From Mytilus edulis (Eukaryota; Mollusca; Bivalvia; Mytilida; Mytilidae), in contig NC_092346.1 of NCBI RefSeq assembly GCF_963676685.1, positions 50,621,062 to 50,685,061 of the forward strand: a stretch of DNA of 64,000 bases. Reading direction: 5' to 3'. Under the pieces are notes generated by a model that worked only from the letters and a program-made list of their open reading frames with translations, searched no databases and had not been told where the DNA came from. The number at the start of each line of letters is the position of its first letter. The stretch's first letter is position 1. Both the position numbers and the translations under genes were made by a program. Below, piece after piece: positions 33,301-44,055 of the stretch.

Positions 33301-36300
33301 TCTATTTTAAAACTAAATGAAAAAAGTTCAAGGCTTCTCAATATTTTTTAACAATAAATATATAGATCTCATAGCTTATATATAGCTCTTATACTGAATT
33401 TGACCATAACAAGTTACTCTCAGATGTCTTATAAGAGGAAGGATTTGGTTTGACCTAGGCCGCTAGAATCAACCCTAGTTTTTGTCAATCCTTATTGCTT
33501 GTTTGTTTTTGTTTGCTTAATTGCATCATTACAGATCATTTTTAAGTCTTTTTTCTTGTTCTCTGTTGTGTTTTTAAAAATAACAGTTATAAATATATAC
33601 AGAAGTAGTATACAATTCATACTAGAATGAACTTGGCTCCACCACATATTTGTGCCTCTCCTAAGTAAGGAATCTCTAGCCTTTGTTTATCTTGTCTGGC
33701 CCACCTCAAGGTGTTGGATTTTTTCGCAATGATGAAGACCAATTGGTGGCCTTGGGTTGTCTTTGACATTTTGGTCGGGTTTTGGTCACTTTGACACATT
33801 ACCAGTTTCCATTCTTTAATCTATTAGTACATTTTAATTAATCGTATATTAAACTAGAGTACAATATATCAAAATACCTGTAAGACTATCAACAATTTCA
33901 ATGATATTGTCTTTAAAAAAGCTCATGGCTTTGGGTGTCCCAAAGTAGCTGGGCACTTTGTCCTTTGTAACACACACCCCACCAACTTGCAATCCCAGAG
34001 ATGCTATTATATCACACTGAAAGAAGATATTCATTTTTTATACGTTTGTCAATTTTCATAACAGCTATAAGCATGGAATATTATACTGGAACGAAATATC
34101 AATGTCTTATCCTGCAATTTGCTTGGCTAGTTTGATAGGAGATATTATGTATTCCTATGAAAAGAAATAGAAATCGGAAAGCACGTACTAGTAACATAGT
34201 GACATAAAATTTGAAAGAATTTGCTTTTGCACAAGATTTTGCTCCTGTCTGAACAAAAATTTAGTCAAGACATTGTTCTGAAAGGCAAATAATTATGAAT
34301 TTGATGTACAGAGTCAAAACTTGCAAATCATAGGGATTTATCTTTAAATCAGAGCATTCAAGTATGAGGTAATTGTTATATAGGTTTCAAACTGGTTACA
34401 GGCTCACATTCCCTGTCTTTGTTAGACTCATCAGTTACATATATCAAACACAGACATGGAATATGAGCCTATATTCCCAGTTATTATCCTGAAAAACGCA
34501 TACCTGTAATGTTAATTACCTAATAACCTATACATTAATCCATTAGAATAATTGATTACCATACCTTTGTTGAAAAATTCCTTTAAAGAAATCAAAATAA
34601 TAAGATTGGCATCTAATACCATACAAAATAAACTTTTATACTTTTATATTTATTGAAGATAGCATCATGAAAATAGAAGCATCGACACATAAGTCAAGTT
34701 TAGACACACCTTGCTCAAGTTTTCTATATAACAACTGATTGTTATATAGAAAACTTGAGCAATATCAATCTACATGAACCCATTGAATTAAAAAGGGTTT
34801 ATTTTTAAAAATCAAACATATTCTCTTTTTATACATACTTGCTTGTCATAAAAAATCCAGAATGGACTGAGTATAAAAATGACATATTAAGTTAATTAAA
34901 TTAAATTTGTTTTATGTGTACAATATTAGAAACTATCCTAAACAGAATGGTTGATAAATAAGAAAAAAAAAGTGAATCTGTGAGCTACTGCTCACTAATG
35001 ATACTAAAACAATAGGGTAAACAGGAAGTTGTTAAGTGATGAATCGGAACAGGTATCACACAGTATATACATGTATAAACATTGATATCAAATTGCAGAA
35101 AGCCCTGACGTGTAGTTCCTGGGAAAAATTCAACTAAAATTTGCAACTATGCTATTCTGTGTTAAAAAATGTAAGTGTTCAGTAAACAGGAATTTGTTGA
35201 GTGATGCATCTGAAATTGCATCAAACAGTATAGCTTCCTCATATAAACCTCAATACCAAATTTCAGAAACCGTTGATGTTTAGTTCCTGAGAAAAATTTG
35301 ATGGAAATTTCATTGGAGGGACTGACGGACAGACGGATGGACGAAGGGACAGACGGACTGACAGACATGCAGAGTTAAAAAAGAAGAGGAGTATAATAAT
35401 ATATAAATAAATGACAACTTACAGATTTTGAGATGATTTTCAGATGGTGGTTTATGGCCTGCTCTGAGTCCATATTTTGGAGAGGGTCCATTTTAATTTT
35501 TTTTGCCTTTTCTGTTGCCAGCTGTTTTTGCTCAGCACTAGCTCCTCTCCAAACCTCTGCTGCTTTTCTAAGGTATTCGCTACCAGTCATGTTACCTTAA
35601 AAAAAAAGTATTCTTAATTCCTGAAAATTTATTTCTCATATCATAAATCATGCAACAAAATAAATATTATAGTTTTCGACAAAGTAAACAGCTGCTTTTA
35701 AAAAAGATTAAATGATAGTTAAAATACTACTGTGTTTTATAATTGATACAAATAATGATGGACAAAATAAGGTGATTGATCTTTATCACAAGACTGCTAT
35801 TTTCAGTATATTTTTTCTTTATTCTAAAATTTTCATTGAAGAGAACTTGTTTTTTTATGTGAACTTATTAAAACAGGGACAACATTAAGGAGTGGTTGCA
35901 CTTAGTCTGTTAGTTCAGAAGTTAGTATATGTATATATAATAAAAACATATTGTTAAGATGTTTACCTCTTGGGATATCCCCAGTTACAATATTGTAAGC
36001 TGAAGGCCCCCTCTTAGTTGCTGTTTTCTTTTTAGAGTAATCTATAGTACCCACAGATCTTTCTCTAGCATTTTTATTTCCAATCCACATCTATAGGTTA
36101 AAATTGAATAAAAATCATGTTGGCTACTTTACAAATTTGATTAATAAAGATATACTGTATATATATAATATATAATGACTCTAAATAACAGTCCAACAAT
36201 GTTAGATCTGTAAATTTGCGTTAGCTTTCGCCTATTAAATGGCCCAAATGCTAACAGTTTTTTCAAAATGTAATTTTAACGTGCCAATTTGAATTTATTT

Positions 36301-37091
36301 TGAAATAAATTATAATGTACCAAGGACCTCTTTTATTTCTACTATATGTATATATATATATATATATATGGTAAATTTAAAAAATGATTTAATACAGGTG
36401 TATTTTAGATAATTTCTGGATAATTTTTCGGTTGACTTCATTAAATTTGGTCATTAAAATGTTCACCAATAAACTGTGACTTCACTTCAAAAGGTTTTAT
36501 GGTCATCGCCATTCACTGATCTACAGTTACTGAGTGTATGCTTCTCATGACAGAGAATCTTAATTTCTCCTTATCTTGACCTTTCAAAAGTAACAAAGCA
36601 GGTTTCTTGCAAGAGGCAGAAATTTCTTTCCAAAACATTAGCAGAAGCCTGTTGTTCAGTAGATGTCATTTATTGGTGTGGTTCATAGGTGTTTCTTGTT
36701 TTCAATATAGATAAGACTGTTGGTTTTCGTGTTTGAATTATTTTACACTGGACATTTTTGGGTTCTTTCTAGCTTGCTGTTTGATGTGAGCCAAGGCTCC
36801 ATGTTGAAGGTCGTACACTGACCTATAGTAACTTTAAATACATTGTGACTTGGATGGAGAGTTGTCTCACTGGCACTCATACCACATCTGTTTATTTATA
36901 ATGATCACCTGATTCACCACTTGTTTTAAAGGGTCTGTGTTTACCTTGACTCTATCAATTGAACAATCCAATTTCTCCGCCATTCCTTTAATTTTTTGAA
37001 TGCATAGTTTACCAGTGGATCGCATACCATTTTCCCACTCCAGTGTTAGAGTATTTTGCTCCTCTGGAGATAAATCCACTCTTCTTTTCTG
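27321..37091 (-). CDS. Uncharacterised homeodomain-like protein gene with tandem mini-exons (eleven exons; both ends open)
   Basis: Exons, in transcript order: 37091-36945, 36090-35967, 35595-35423, 34016-33878, 33188-33105, 32138-31970, 30456-30434, 29974-29927, 29775-29728, 28088-28041, 27362-27321. All have AG/GT borders, and the phases agree throughout (0,1,0,1,1,2,1,1,1,1) without a stop. The first exon seen plus the next encode a divergent homeodomain: KRRVDLSPEEQ... at the start and RVKMWIGNKNARER as helix 3, with W48 and N51 kept but R53 replaced by N. A GPSAYN...W...EK.A segment follows that resembles an HMG box loosely. Later parts are unfamiliar (CDIIASLGLQVGG, KCGMKKVPYKALSLGQ). 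Three 48-nt exons then give repeats of the type EKVIANKGNKSIGSQS. The start codon, probably further upstream, and the final exon were not found. It is likely nuclear and DNA-binding by inference. It converges tail to tail on the KDZ gene. Confidence 0.7.
27950..30050 (-). repeat. 199-bp tandem array of exon-plus-intron units (three copies)
   Basis: Each unit holds a 48-nt exon plus about 150 bp of intron with AACACTTTTTTGCAATTCAA, ATAATGAAATTGAAATGAAA and TATTAATTTATCTCACCTG. Exon lower borders are 28041, 29728 and 29927. The last two are 199 bp apart, and the first two are 199 bp apart once the 1486-bp element and its TA duplication are removed. All units share phase 1 at both borders, so any number of copies keeps the frame. 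Confidence 0.85.
28226..29711. mobile_element. 1486-bp TA-flanked element inserted in the exon array (pogo/Tigger-like ends)
   Basis: The ends CAGTAGTCCCTC and GAGGGACTACTG are inverted repeats flanked by TA (28224-28225 and 29712-29713). The sister units of the array read AAAGTATTAATTTATC at this point, which is the exact empty site. Subterminal GGTGGCC and AGGGAGG phrases recur at both ends. No transposase ORF is present, so it is non-autonomous. CAGT-type ends with TA duplication resemble pogo/Tigger elements; this is family knowledge, not a match. Confidence 0.8.
30460..31215. other. Intronic stretch of the minus-strand gene, no further feature
   Basis: This is part of the intron between exons 32138-31970 and 30456-30434. 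It is A+T-rich with small diverged repeats; no additional phase-compatible exon was needed or recognised here. Confidence 0.4.
31225..31829. mobile_element. 605-bp TTAA-flanked inverted-repeat element (piggyBac-like MITE)
   Basis: The ends AGTCATATGAAACGAGTTG and its reverse complement are flanked by TTAA at 31221-31224 and 31830-31833. The interior is A+T-rich with no long ORF. It lies in the same intron and is a different family from the TTAA elements at 345 and 38356. Confidence 0.75.
32907..33062. mobile_element. 156-bp hairpin element with GGATTAAACG ends
   Basis: The left arm (GGATTAAACGGCTGG, TTATTGGTGTATAAACTGG, TCCCTCACAAAC) pairs with the right arm at most positions around the centre ATAAAGTC/GACTTTAT. 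It ends only 43 bp from the donor of exon 33188-33105. Confidence 0.7.
33610..33800 (-). repeat. Mussel-type interspersed repeat (inverted)
   Basis: AATGATGAAGACCAATTGG, TTTTGGTCGGGTTTTGG and CATTACCAGTTTCCATTC match, in part, 50930-51010 and the reverse complement of 16640-16700. It lies in an intron of the homeodomain-like gene. Confidence 0.5.
34711..34762. repeat. Perfect 24-bp inverted repeat with 4-base loop
   Basis: The arms at 34711-34734 and 34739-34762 are exact reverse complements (they begin TTGCTCAAGTTTTC) with loop CTGA. The hairpin lies in the intron between exons 35595-35423 and 34016-33878. No mismatch is present, which suggests recent origin or selection. Confidence 0.8.
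36640..36905 (-). repeat. Mussel-type interspersed repeat (inverted)
   Basis: GCAGAAGCCTGTTGTTCAGT, TTTCTAGCTTGCTGTTTGATG, TTGAAGGTCGTACACTGACC and GAGAGTTGTCTCACTGGCAC match other copies. It stops about 40 bases before the donor of the first homeodomain exon. Confidence 0.65.
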
Positions 37092-37095
37092 CTGC
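37089..37095 (-). promoter_or_regulatory. NAGNAG tandem splice acceptor before the homeodomain exon
   Basis: On the minus strand the polypyrimidine tract TTTTCTTT is followed by GAGCAG, so either AG can serve as acceptor. The choice would include or skip one Gln codon (CAG) directly before the homeodomain. Both choices keep the frame. Confidence 0.5.
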
Positions 37096-37139
37096 TCAAA
37101 GAAAATTACATTATGTCTAATGATTGATAATTTAGTCTT

Positions 37140-37705
37140 AGATGCATGATTTTTTTATTAGTTGTTATTAGCTTTGAACTAGCTGTCAGTAACAGCGAGT
37201 ACTCTCAGATCTATACTAATAGTCTTTTTGTCGTTAGGATGTATATGCGCTGAGCCACTCTTTTTTTGTAAGATGTATTTGTATTTGTATCGTTCTGATG
37301 AGTAAAGCCCTTTTCAACCGATTTTTATAGATTGTTCCTATGTTATACCACTGTCATGGGTAAGGGGAGGGTAGGGATCCCGCTAACATGTTTAACACCG
37401 CCACATTATGTATGTATGTGCCTGTCCCAAGTCAGGAGCCTGTAATTCAGTGGTTGTTGTTTGTTGCTGTGTTATATATTTGTTTTTCATTCATTTGTTT
37501 GTACATTAATAAGGCCGTTAGTTTTCTCGTTTGAATTGTTTTACATTTGTCATTTCGGGCATTTATAGCGCACTATGCGGTATGGACTTTGCTCATTGTA
37601 GGAGGCCGTACGGTGACCTAATGTTGTTAATTTCTGTGTCATTAGGTCTCTTGTGAAGAGTTGTCTCATTGGCAATTACACCAAATCTTCTTTTTTATAT
37701 TGTAC
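37140..37705 (-). repeat. Long mussel-type interspersed repeat (inverted, near full length)
   Basis: The phrases run from TAGCTTTGAACTAGCTGTCA, through CACTGTCATGGGTAAGGGG, CCTGTCCCAAGTCAGGAGCC and GTTTGAATTGTTTTACATTTG, to AGGAGGCCGTACGG and GAAGAGTTGTCTCATTGGCA. Related copies are at 9690, 18235, 43440 and 45690. It borders the upstream side of the first homeodomain exon seen. Confidence 0.7.
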
Positions 37706-38345
37706 TATAATTCATCATGCGGAACTCAGATACCAAAAATTAGCCCAATAATATCTAAAGAGGTTTTGAAAAATACTCTGTACAATTGTTTGATGTGGAA
37801 TGAGAGAGTGAGGGACAAGGGTAACACTATATTTTATGGCCTGACCACTTAACGCTTTGGCCGCGAAGTTAATGTGCACAAATGTAACGTTATATGCAGC
37901 ATTAATTTTACAACTTTGCAAAAGACATAGAAAACATTTTCGCGTGAACATTCACTCCTTCACTGTGACGTGATTTAACGTTGTTTTATAACAAAAAGAT
38001 CAAAAACATCAAGTAAGGACAAAAACAGTCCGGAGACAAACAAATTTGACTACATTTATCATTTATATTAAGAAAATATGTTAAATTTATGTATGGACAA
38101 ATATGTCCTTCCCGTGGCGTGCAGACAATGGAGACATATGTCCTTCCCGCAGCCAAAGGGTTAACGAAAAAAGTAGCAGAATTAATGGAGAAAAACGACC
38201 AAATTACAAATACCATCAAAACTAACTAAATATTCTAATTACAGGGTGGTGGTGGGGGGGGGGGGGGGGGGCAAGGGGTCCAATAACAGTTAACAAAAAA
38301 TACATTCTCACAATAACAGATAACTAAAAAGGTAAAAATCCTATA
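37706..38345. other. No gene seen; holds a G17 run and a short tandem phrase
   Basis: ACATATGTCCTTCCCG-type phrases occur twice (about 38099 and 38140). A run of G lies at about 38250-38270. I looked here for the 5' end of the minus-strand gene and found no convincing exon. Confidence 0.4.
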
Positions 38346-38355
38346 ACACTATTAA

Positions 38356-38928
38356 GGTTCATGTGGACCCTATGGCTAAAATGGCCGTATTTTCACCTCA
38401 AAATTTACTCTGAGTACAGATAAACCTGAGCATCTGTAAAAAAATTCAAGCATAGCATGCCCTAGATAAATGAATTTTAAGTATGTTTTATGTTTTAGAA
38501 AAATTAAACTTACCAGGATTTTGCCATGCACTTTTTTTCATTCCTCCAGAAGGTGCCAAAATAAACTAAGTTGGGAAACAGGTTTGAGAACTTCCCCACA
38601 GGTAAAAATTAAAGTGAGCATTTTTAATTGACATGGACATTAGATGGACAATAGATACCTGACAATAATTGGTTATTTAAACTGTGTAACTGAGTGGACA
38701 ATATCAAGGTAAACTCAATTGTTTGTTAATTTTATCGTCTTCTGCAGACGAAAAAAAGTGTACGGCAAATTAAGTTGTGAATTTTCTAAATCGTACAATG
38801 CATTTGAATTCTATTTATCTAGGGTATGCTATGCCTTAAAACTTTTCCAGATGCACAGGTTAGCCTGTACTCAGAGAAAATTTTGAGGTAAAAATACGGC
38901 CATTTTAGCTATAGGGTCCACATGAACC
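38356..38928. mobile_element. Complete TTAA-flanked foldback element, sister of 1-340
   Basis: Long inverted arms start GGTTCATGTGGACCCTAT and are flanked by TTAA at 38352-38355 and 38929-38932. Both arms continue with AAAATGGCCGTATTTTCACC and CTCTGAGTACAG. The right half matches 1-340. No transposase ORF is present. Confidence 0.8.
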
Positions 38929-39519
38929 TTAACAGGTCTCGAACGAACGGACCCGATACCGTAAAATAAAAATTAAAACTACATATCTTTGTATAACTGA
39001 GTAGGAATAACCAGGCATATTATTTGAAAACTATTTGTTGAACTGGTCTACAGAACTGCTGCGGAGGCGCTCTGTTCGTACTGTTCAGACATATAAAAAA
39101 CAGCTGATTACACTCGAGGCAATCGAATGAGGGGGATTACACGAATTTATGTAGGTGCCATTTATGTATGTGCTGGTAGATTCTGCCGATAGCCGGAGCA
39201 CCTCTTGAGATCTAAGGGTGCAGTTGAATCCGTGTACATTACTGTGCATGTCATAGGTCCACAATGATGTTATATGCTGAATAATAAAAAAAAAGGCCCG
39301 GTACTAGGGTAAAAAAAACACTTGCGGTAGATGCTAAGTGATGGATCTAGGCGGAGGTTGGATCCGGAGTAAGAACCCTTTTTGAAAAAAAAAAAACAGT
39401 ACTGAACACATCCCCCTGTACATTTTTTATCTGTTGGAACGCCATACATTATTGTGGTGTACGTAAAGTCGTTTGAAATTTGAATTTGGTAGCAAGAGGG
39501 TAAATACAAGTGGTACAAA

Positions 39520-39948
39520 ATGGACCCGCATCATCTGTACATAACGCGAAGCATTTTTGTTGATATACATTTTAATAAATTTGTGTTTTTTTCAGTGGCA
39601 TTTGAACGCGTCTGGATGCATCTACTCGGCATGCAGTACAAATCTTTTGTGTTTGAAACACACCACGTGCATTCGATGATAAGTTTCGGTAGAGAAGGGT
39701 TTTGTTGCATTTTTTCAGAGCAGCACAGTATATATAGATGTACCTACCCGAGAATCATTCTTGATGTCCATTTTTTTGTTAATAAATATTCTTCTTTCTT
39801 TTTTAAAATAACCTTTATAAATAACCAACTTTTGAGAATTTTCGAAAACAGGAAAACGTTAAATTACGTCATAGGTTCCAAGGTCGACATAGATTCAAAG
39901 TGCAATAAAGGAACAGACCTTGTTAGCGCAATTACAATAATTTGTTAG
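39520..39948 (+). other. Open reading frame of 142 codons, doubtful
   Basis: This is the longest frame in the window, rich in F, I and H, without a signal peptide or recognised domain. Its last part runs into the repeat at 39918-40160. In A+T-rich DNA of this length such a frame can occur by chance. A TTTTTTTCAG at 39587-39596 could instead be a splice acceptor inside it. I do not call it a gene. Confidence 0.15.
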
Positions 39949-40160
39949 ACCGCACGGTCTTTTTTATTACCCATAATAAGACTACGAACTATCCATTAAC
40001 CTTCCTATTATATTTTCAATTAGACCTTGTTAACGTTACTACAATAAATTGTTAGACCGCATGGTCTCACGGTCTTAATTTGTTACTTATACTATGGGAC
40101 TAATAATACTAACAAATTTCTTATATTATAAGCTAAAAAGTAAAGGATTGGGTGGTTCGT
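39918..40160 (+). repeat. Interspersed repeat with internal about 103-bp duplication
   Basis: GACCTTGTTAGCGCAATTAC and GACCTTGTTAACGTTACTAC start two sub-copies, each ending TTGTTAGACCGCA.GGTCT. The right part matches 13265-13385 in reverse complement. Confidence 0.65.
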
Positions 40161-40799
40161 CTTATCGGACGTTTGGTTGCTGTCTTATAGACACATAATC
40201 ATAATTTCTTTTTTTATAAAGTTACCACACCCCTTTTTTTCTATTCATTATTTTTGTGTGTCATTTTCTTTATTCTTTATTTTTAAGGCCCATTTTTCTG
40301 CATTGTTGGTGCAGTATTCTATATTTTGTAAATCCTATCCAATGACTCTAATATCAATGCATAAATCTTATGCTATATAACTATTTCTTTTTTTCCCCAA
40401 TCCGTTGGAGGAGTAGATTATACTATTTTAGCTGTAACATATGAATTTTAAAGTTATACATTTCGCACAAGTTTCCAACCGTGCATGTTTATTTAAGATG
40501 CACAATTCTGAATATCTTCTCCAGTACATTTAATGTTAATAATAATTCAATACTTCAAATTTTACTTGTGATAGCCGGATCTTCTGAAATTAAATACTAC
40601 AACACTTTAATCTACCTGTCACTTTTACCTATCTACCTAAGTTTTCTCGGTTAGACTCGAAAAGGCAAATATCATTTAATTTAAAAAGATTTATTTTATT
40701 TGGTTAATGTTCATACAAGTTTTAATTTCCTCTCAGATACCAGCAATGCTATGACATTTTATTAATTTATGCACTGAAATTCGTAGAATTAGGACACAG

Positions 40800-40806
40800 T
40801 ATAAAG
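40800..40806 (+). promoter_or_regulatory. Possible TATA box of the intronless 107-codon ORF
   Basis: TATAAAG lies about 224 bases before the ATG at 41024. No other core-promoter element was recognised. Weak support. Confidence 0.25.
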
Positions 40807-41023
40807 GATTATGAGCGAGAAGGGTTTTAGAATTTACATTTCTGTATCGCTATGTCTACTCGATACCAGATGGAGTGATTTATAGGGATATTTTAAAGTA
40901 TCTAATACTTGTTGAAATTGGGATACGTTTGTGTGAAGTGGACTTTTCCACGGTTTATATCACTCATTGGTTCTTAGTGAATGATAAAAGCGGTAAAAGT
41001 ACGACATTGCATGTATTTCTAAA

Positions 41024-41347
41024 ATGTCTGACACGACATCCCTAGTGGACGACACTTTGATGAATTACGAGGCGAAGACGAGAAAAAATCTAGACGGAAC
41101 AATAAATTTAAAGGATGAAAGTGAATGTGAGGGCAGATTACATGGATTTATTTATTTACATGGATATGATCCGGACTTAAAGTATAAAGTGCCATTGTTT
41201 GTCCAAGCTAATATTGCAAGAACATGTAAGTTCTCAAAAGCCAATCCAACAATCGCCTCGTTTCTACGAATGAGAACAATGACATCGATGTCGGATGAAA
41301 CAAAAAACAGACGATCATTTCAACAACTGCCGACGATGGAGGAATAA
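41024..41347 (+). CDS. Hypothetical intronless 107-residue protein
   Basis: The frame starts MSDTTSLVDDTLMNYEAKTR and ends ...QQLPTMEE then TAA. It is hydrophilic and charged, has no signal peptide or membrane segment, and its base composition is richer in G+C than its surroundings. The residue make-up looks like real protein, unlike the F/I/Y-rich chance frames nearby. AAAATG gives a fair start context. The middle part LHGFIYLHGYDPDLKYKVPL may form a small folded unit. No family was recognised. It could also be one exon of a longer gene, although no strong splice site brackets it. AATAAA sequences occur near 41858 and 41879. Confidence 0.5.
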   Translation: MSDTTSLVDDTLMNYEAKTRKNLDGTINLKDESECEGRLHGFIYLHGYDPDLKYKVPLFVQANIARTCKFSKANPTIASFLRMRTMTSMSDETKNRRSFQQLPTMEE

Positions 41348-41899
41348 CAGGAAAGGGCATTTTGGTGACTTATTTCAGTTATGGAATGTGTTTTTTTTTA
41401 TTCAGTGCTTTATGGGAAAACGGTGATAAAGAATGATATATTTAAAAGATAACATATAGAAACCATGGAGTATTTCTTACAGTGTTTACTTTTTATATAA
41501 CGTGTAAAATGCATATATATTGGCTGTAATTCAAATCAAAGTATTTTCTATGATTGATGATTGAAATTGTTATAAATATATAAGTATTCTGATTTTGACA
41601 TAATTAGAATATTGTTTTTTTTTCTTGTCTCAGAATTACTTAACACATCATAAATACTGTATATATGCTATATTTTTACTATGGTATAACTTTCTAGCTT
41701 GACAAAAATAGAATCCCGTTAAACACCTGTTTCAAGGTACTTTTCCCAGACATTTACTTTTTCACATTATCTGAAATTAAATCACACATTTGAAAAAAAT
41801 CCTCCTTTTTAACTTAATGTAGTAGGATAATACCATAAAAGGTATCTAAAAATAGCTAAATAAAAGTAATCAAATCTGAATAAAATATGTCATCTCCCA

Positions 41900-43380
41900 C
41901 TAGGATATTTCTCTGTGACTTTTTGTGTTAACTATTTGTACCTTAGGTACATTTAAGATTAACATTTCTATTGATGTATTCACTTTCTATCAGTTGTCAT
42001 TATGATTCTCCTGATTTGATAGGAACTCTTGTATCTACATAATAATCATTTCATTTTGCTCTTTTATCAAACGCTTGATTAAATTTCATTGAAGACATAT
42101 GAATTTTAATTTGTTTGCTTTGCACCATTTAATTTATGTACAATTGAAAAGTTTTAAATTAAATCTTTTTACAACAAAATTGTTCGACACAACATTATTG
42201 TCACTAAAGGAAACGTAATTAGTTATATTCAAATAGTATTAAATAAATGTTTAATCTTTACTGCGGTATTCTGACCATACCCATGTCCGACTTCCCTAGA
42301 TAAAAATGAATACTGAAATTAAATTAAATTAAATCTATTTGCAAAACAATATGCATTTATATTTTTCTACCCCTATTTTGACATGTTTACCTAATATGTC
42401 TGTTTGTTTTTCTTTGCATTGTTGTCAATATAATGTTATTTAATGCGATTGTCATACAAGTGAGAGGTTTAGCTAGCTATAAATCCAAGTTCAATCCACC
42501 ATTTTCTACATACGGAAATGCCTGTAGCAAATCAGGAATATGATAGTTGTTATCCATTCTTTTGATGTGTTTGAGCTTTTTGCCATTCGATTGGGGACTT
42601 TCCGTTTTGAATTTTCCTCGGAGTTCAGTATTTTTGTGATTTTACTTTTTAACCTCTTACAAACACGACTTTCCAAGAGTTGGAGTGCGTGGAGGAGAGT
42701 AACTTTATCGTTGAAATTTAAGGGGGAATGTGTATGTTGAATGAGGAAATTTGAGGAGGGAATTACCACGTTTATTTCAGGAATTTGAACACCGACCTAG
42801 ACAAATAAAAATTCACAACTATCACCCATCTTCTGTAGTAAAGAAAGATTGATTCACTTTTGCAGTCTTCCAACAACACAAGGTAAACTTGTAATTTAAA
42901 ATTTCAAAGTTATACCTTTCGTTTTATTTGAACTTCAAATGTTCAATTTAAAATGTCATTGTTTTGATTTATGGATATATGCCTTACATTCAAAACTAAT
43001 ATATAATTTGTCTCCATAAAGATAAAAAAAATGTCTGATATATCTTTTATGTACAAAATAAACGAAAGAAGCTAATTAAATATTGTGTTTTTGGGTAAAA
43101 TTTCTCTGTTCAAAATAATTTTCTTTATCAAAGCCAAATTCAATTTGGCCACACACAAAATTTGGTCACAAGACTATAGGTATAGGGTTTCGATGACTCG
43201 AATAGAGATTGTAAGGGTCGACTATTCTATATTTGGAAAGGGGGGGGGGTCAGATTATTATTTTCGCAGACAGAATTTCATTTCTACCCAATGCTTGCAT
43301 CCATAACTATGTCCTGCAAACAGCTGCATTGATTGTTACAAAATATTCATTTTCATCTTGTCTTTGGTAAGATTATTTAT
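41900..43380. other. Mostly non-coding; contains a mussel-type repeat near 42490-42740
   Basis: The segment TGTTTGAGCTTTTTGCCATT, GGGACTTTCCGTTTTGAAT and TTCCTCGGAGTTCAGTATTT is one I recall as a frequent mussel repeat. Overlapping ORFs on both strands (42506-42769) come from it. No gene is called. Confidence 0.45.
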
Positions 43381-43439
43381 CTTCAGGTCATACCGGGACG
43401 GAATAAGTCTATCCCCTTTTTAAACGATATTAAAAGTTT

Positions 43440-43810
43440 GTTCTATTGCTGAACTGAAACTACCACTGTCCCATCATTTCTTTTTAGGGCGAGCGCCCAT
43501 AAACATGTTTAACCCGTCGAATTGTTTATTGTATTTGCATTTCCCAACCAAAAGCCTATAATACTGTGATTGTCGTTTGTTACTAGCTCATATTTGTTTT
43601 TCATTACTTGTTTTCGCATAATATTTGGTAATCTCTTATGAATTTTTCAACTTTTGTCATCCCGGTGCCATAATTTCTTTACTGTGTGGATTTTGCTCAT
43701 AGTTGAAGGGTGTACAGTGACTGCAATTGTTTATATCTTTGTTCTTTCGTTTATTTGTTGTATTATTCAAGGTATATTATTGACAACCATACTACGTCTC
43801 TTTTAATATT
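43440..43810 (-). repeat. Mussel-type interspersed repeat (diverged, inverted)
   Basis: CCACTGTCCCATCATT, GCCCATAAACATGTTTAACC, TTCCCAACCAAAAGCC and TTTGCTCATAGTTGAAGGG follow the same order as in 37140-37705 but are more diverged. Confidence 0.5.
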
Positions 43811-43892
43811 TTAACAACACAAATGCATGTATGAACCTATTACAACATTTTTGTGTATTTTGTAATATGTGCATGAAACATAAATTTCTCAA

Positions 43893-44040
43893 AATAGCTT
43901 AAATCTAGAGCTAGAAATGTTGATCAGCTTAATAAGCTTAGATCTAAAGCTAAAAATGTTGATTCGCTTAATTAGCTTAGATCTGAAGCTATAAATGTTG
44001 ATACGCTTAATTAGTGTGATGATTTTTGAATCTACGGTTA
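43893..44040 (+). repeat. Tandem repeat, about 40-bp unit, left part
   Basis: Units of AGCTTAGATCTGAAGCTAAA, AATGTTGATACGCTTAATT recur about three times and resume at 44812-44945 beyond the inserted element. The array was therefore one piece before the insertion. Confidence 0.7.
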
Positions 44041-44055
44041 AATTGTTTACATAAG

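Noticed and set aside
39520-39948. 142-codon frame, longest in the window
   Set aside because: F/I/H-rich, no domain, runs into an interspersed repeat; a chance frame or a spliced remnant is at least as likely.
42506-42769. Opposed frames of 87 and 66 codons
   Set aside because: They lie in a sequence I recognise as a frequent mussel repeat.
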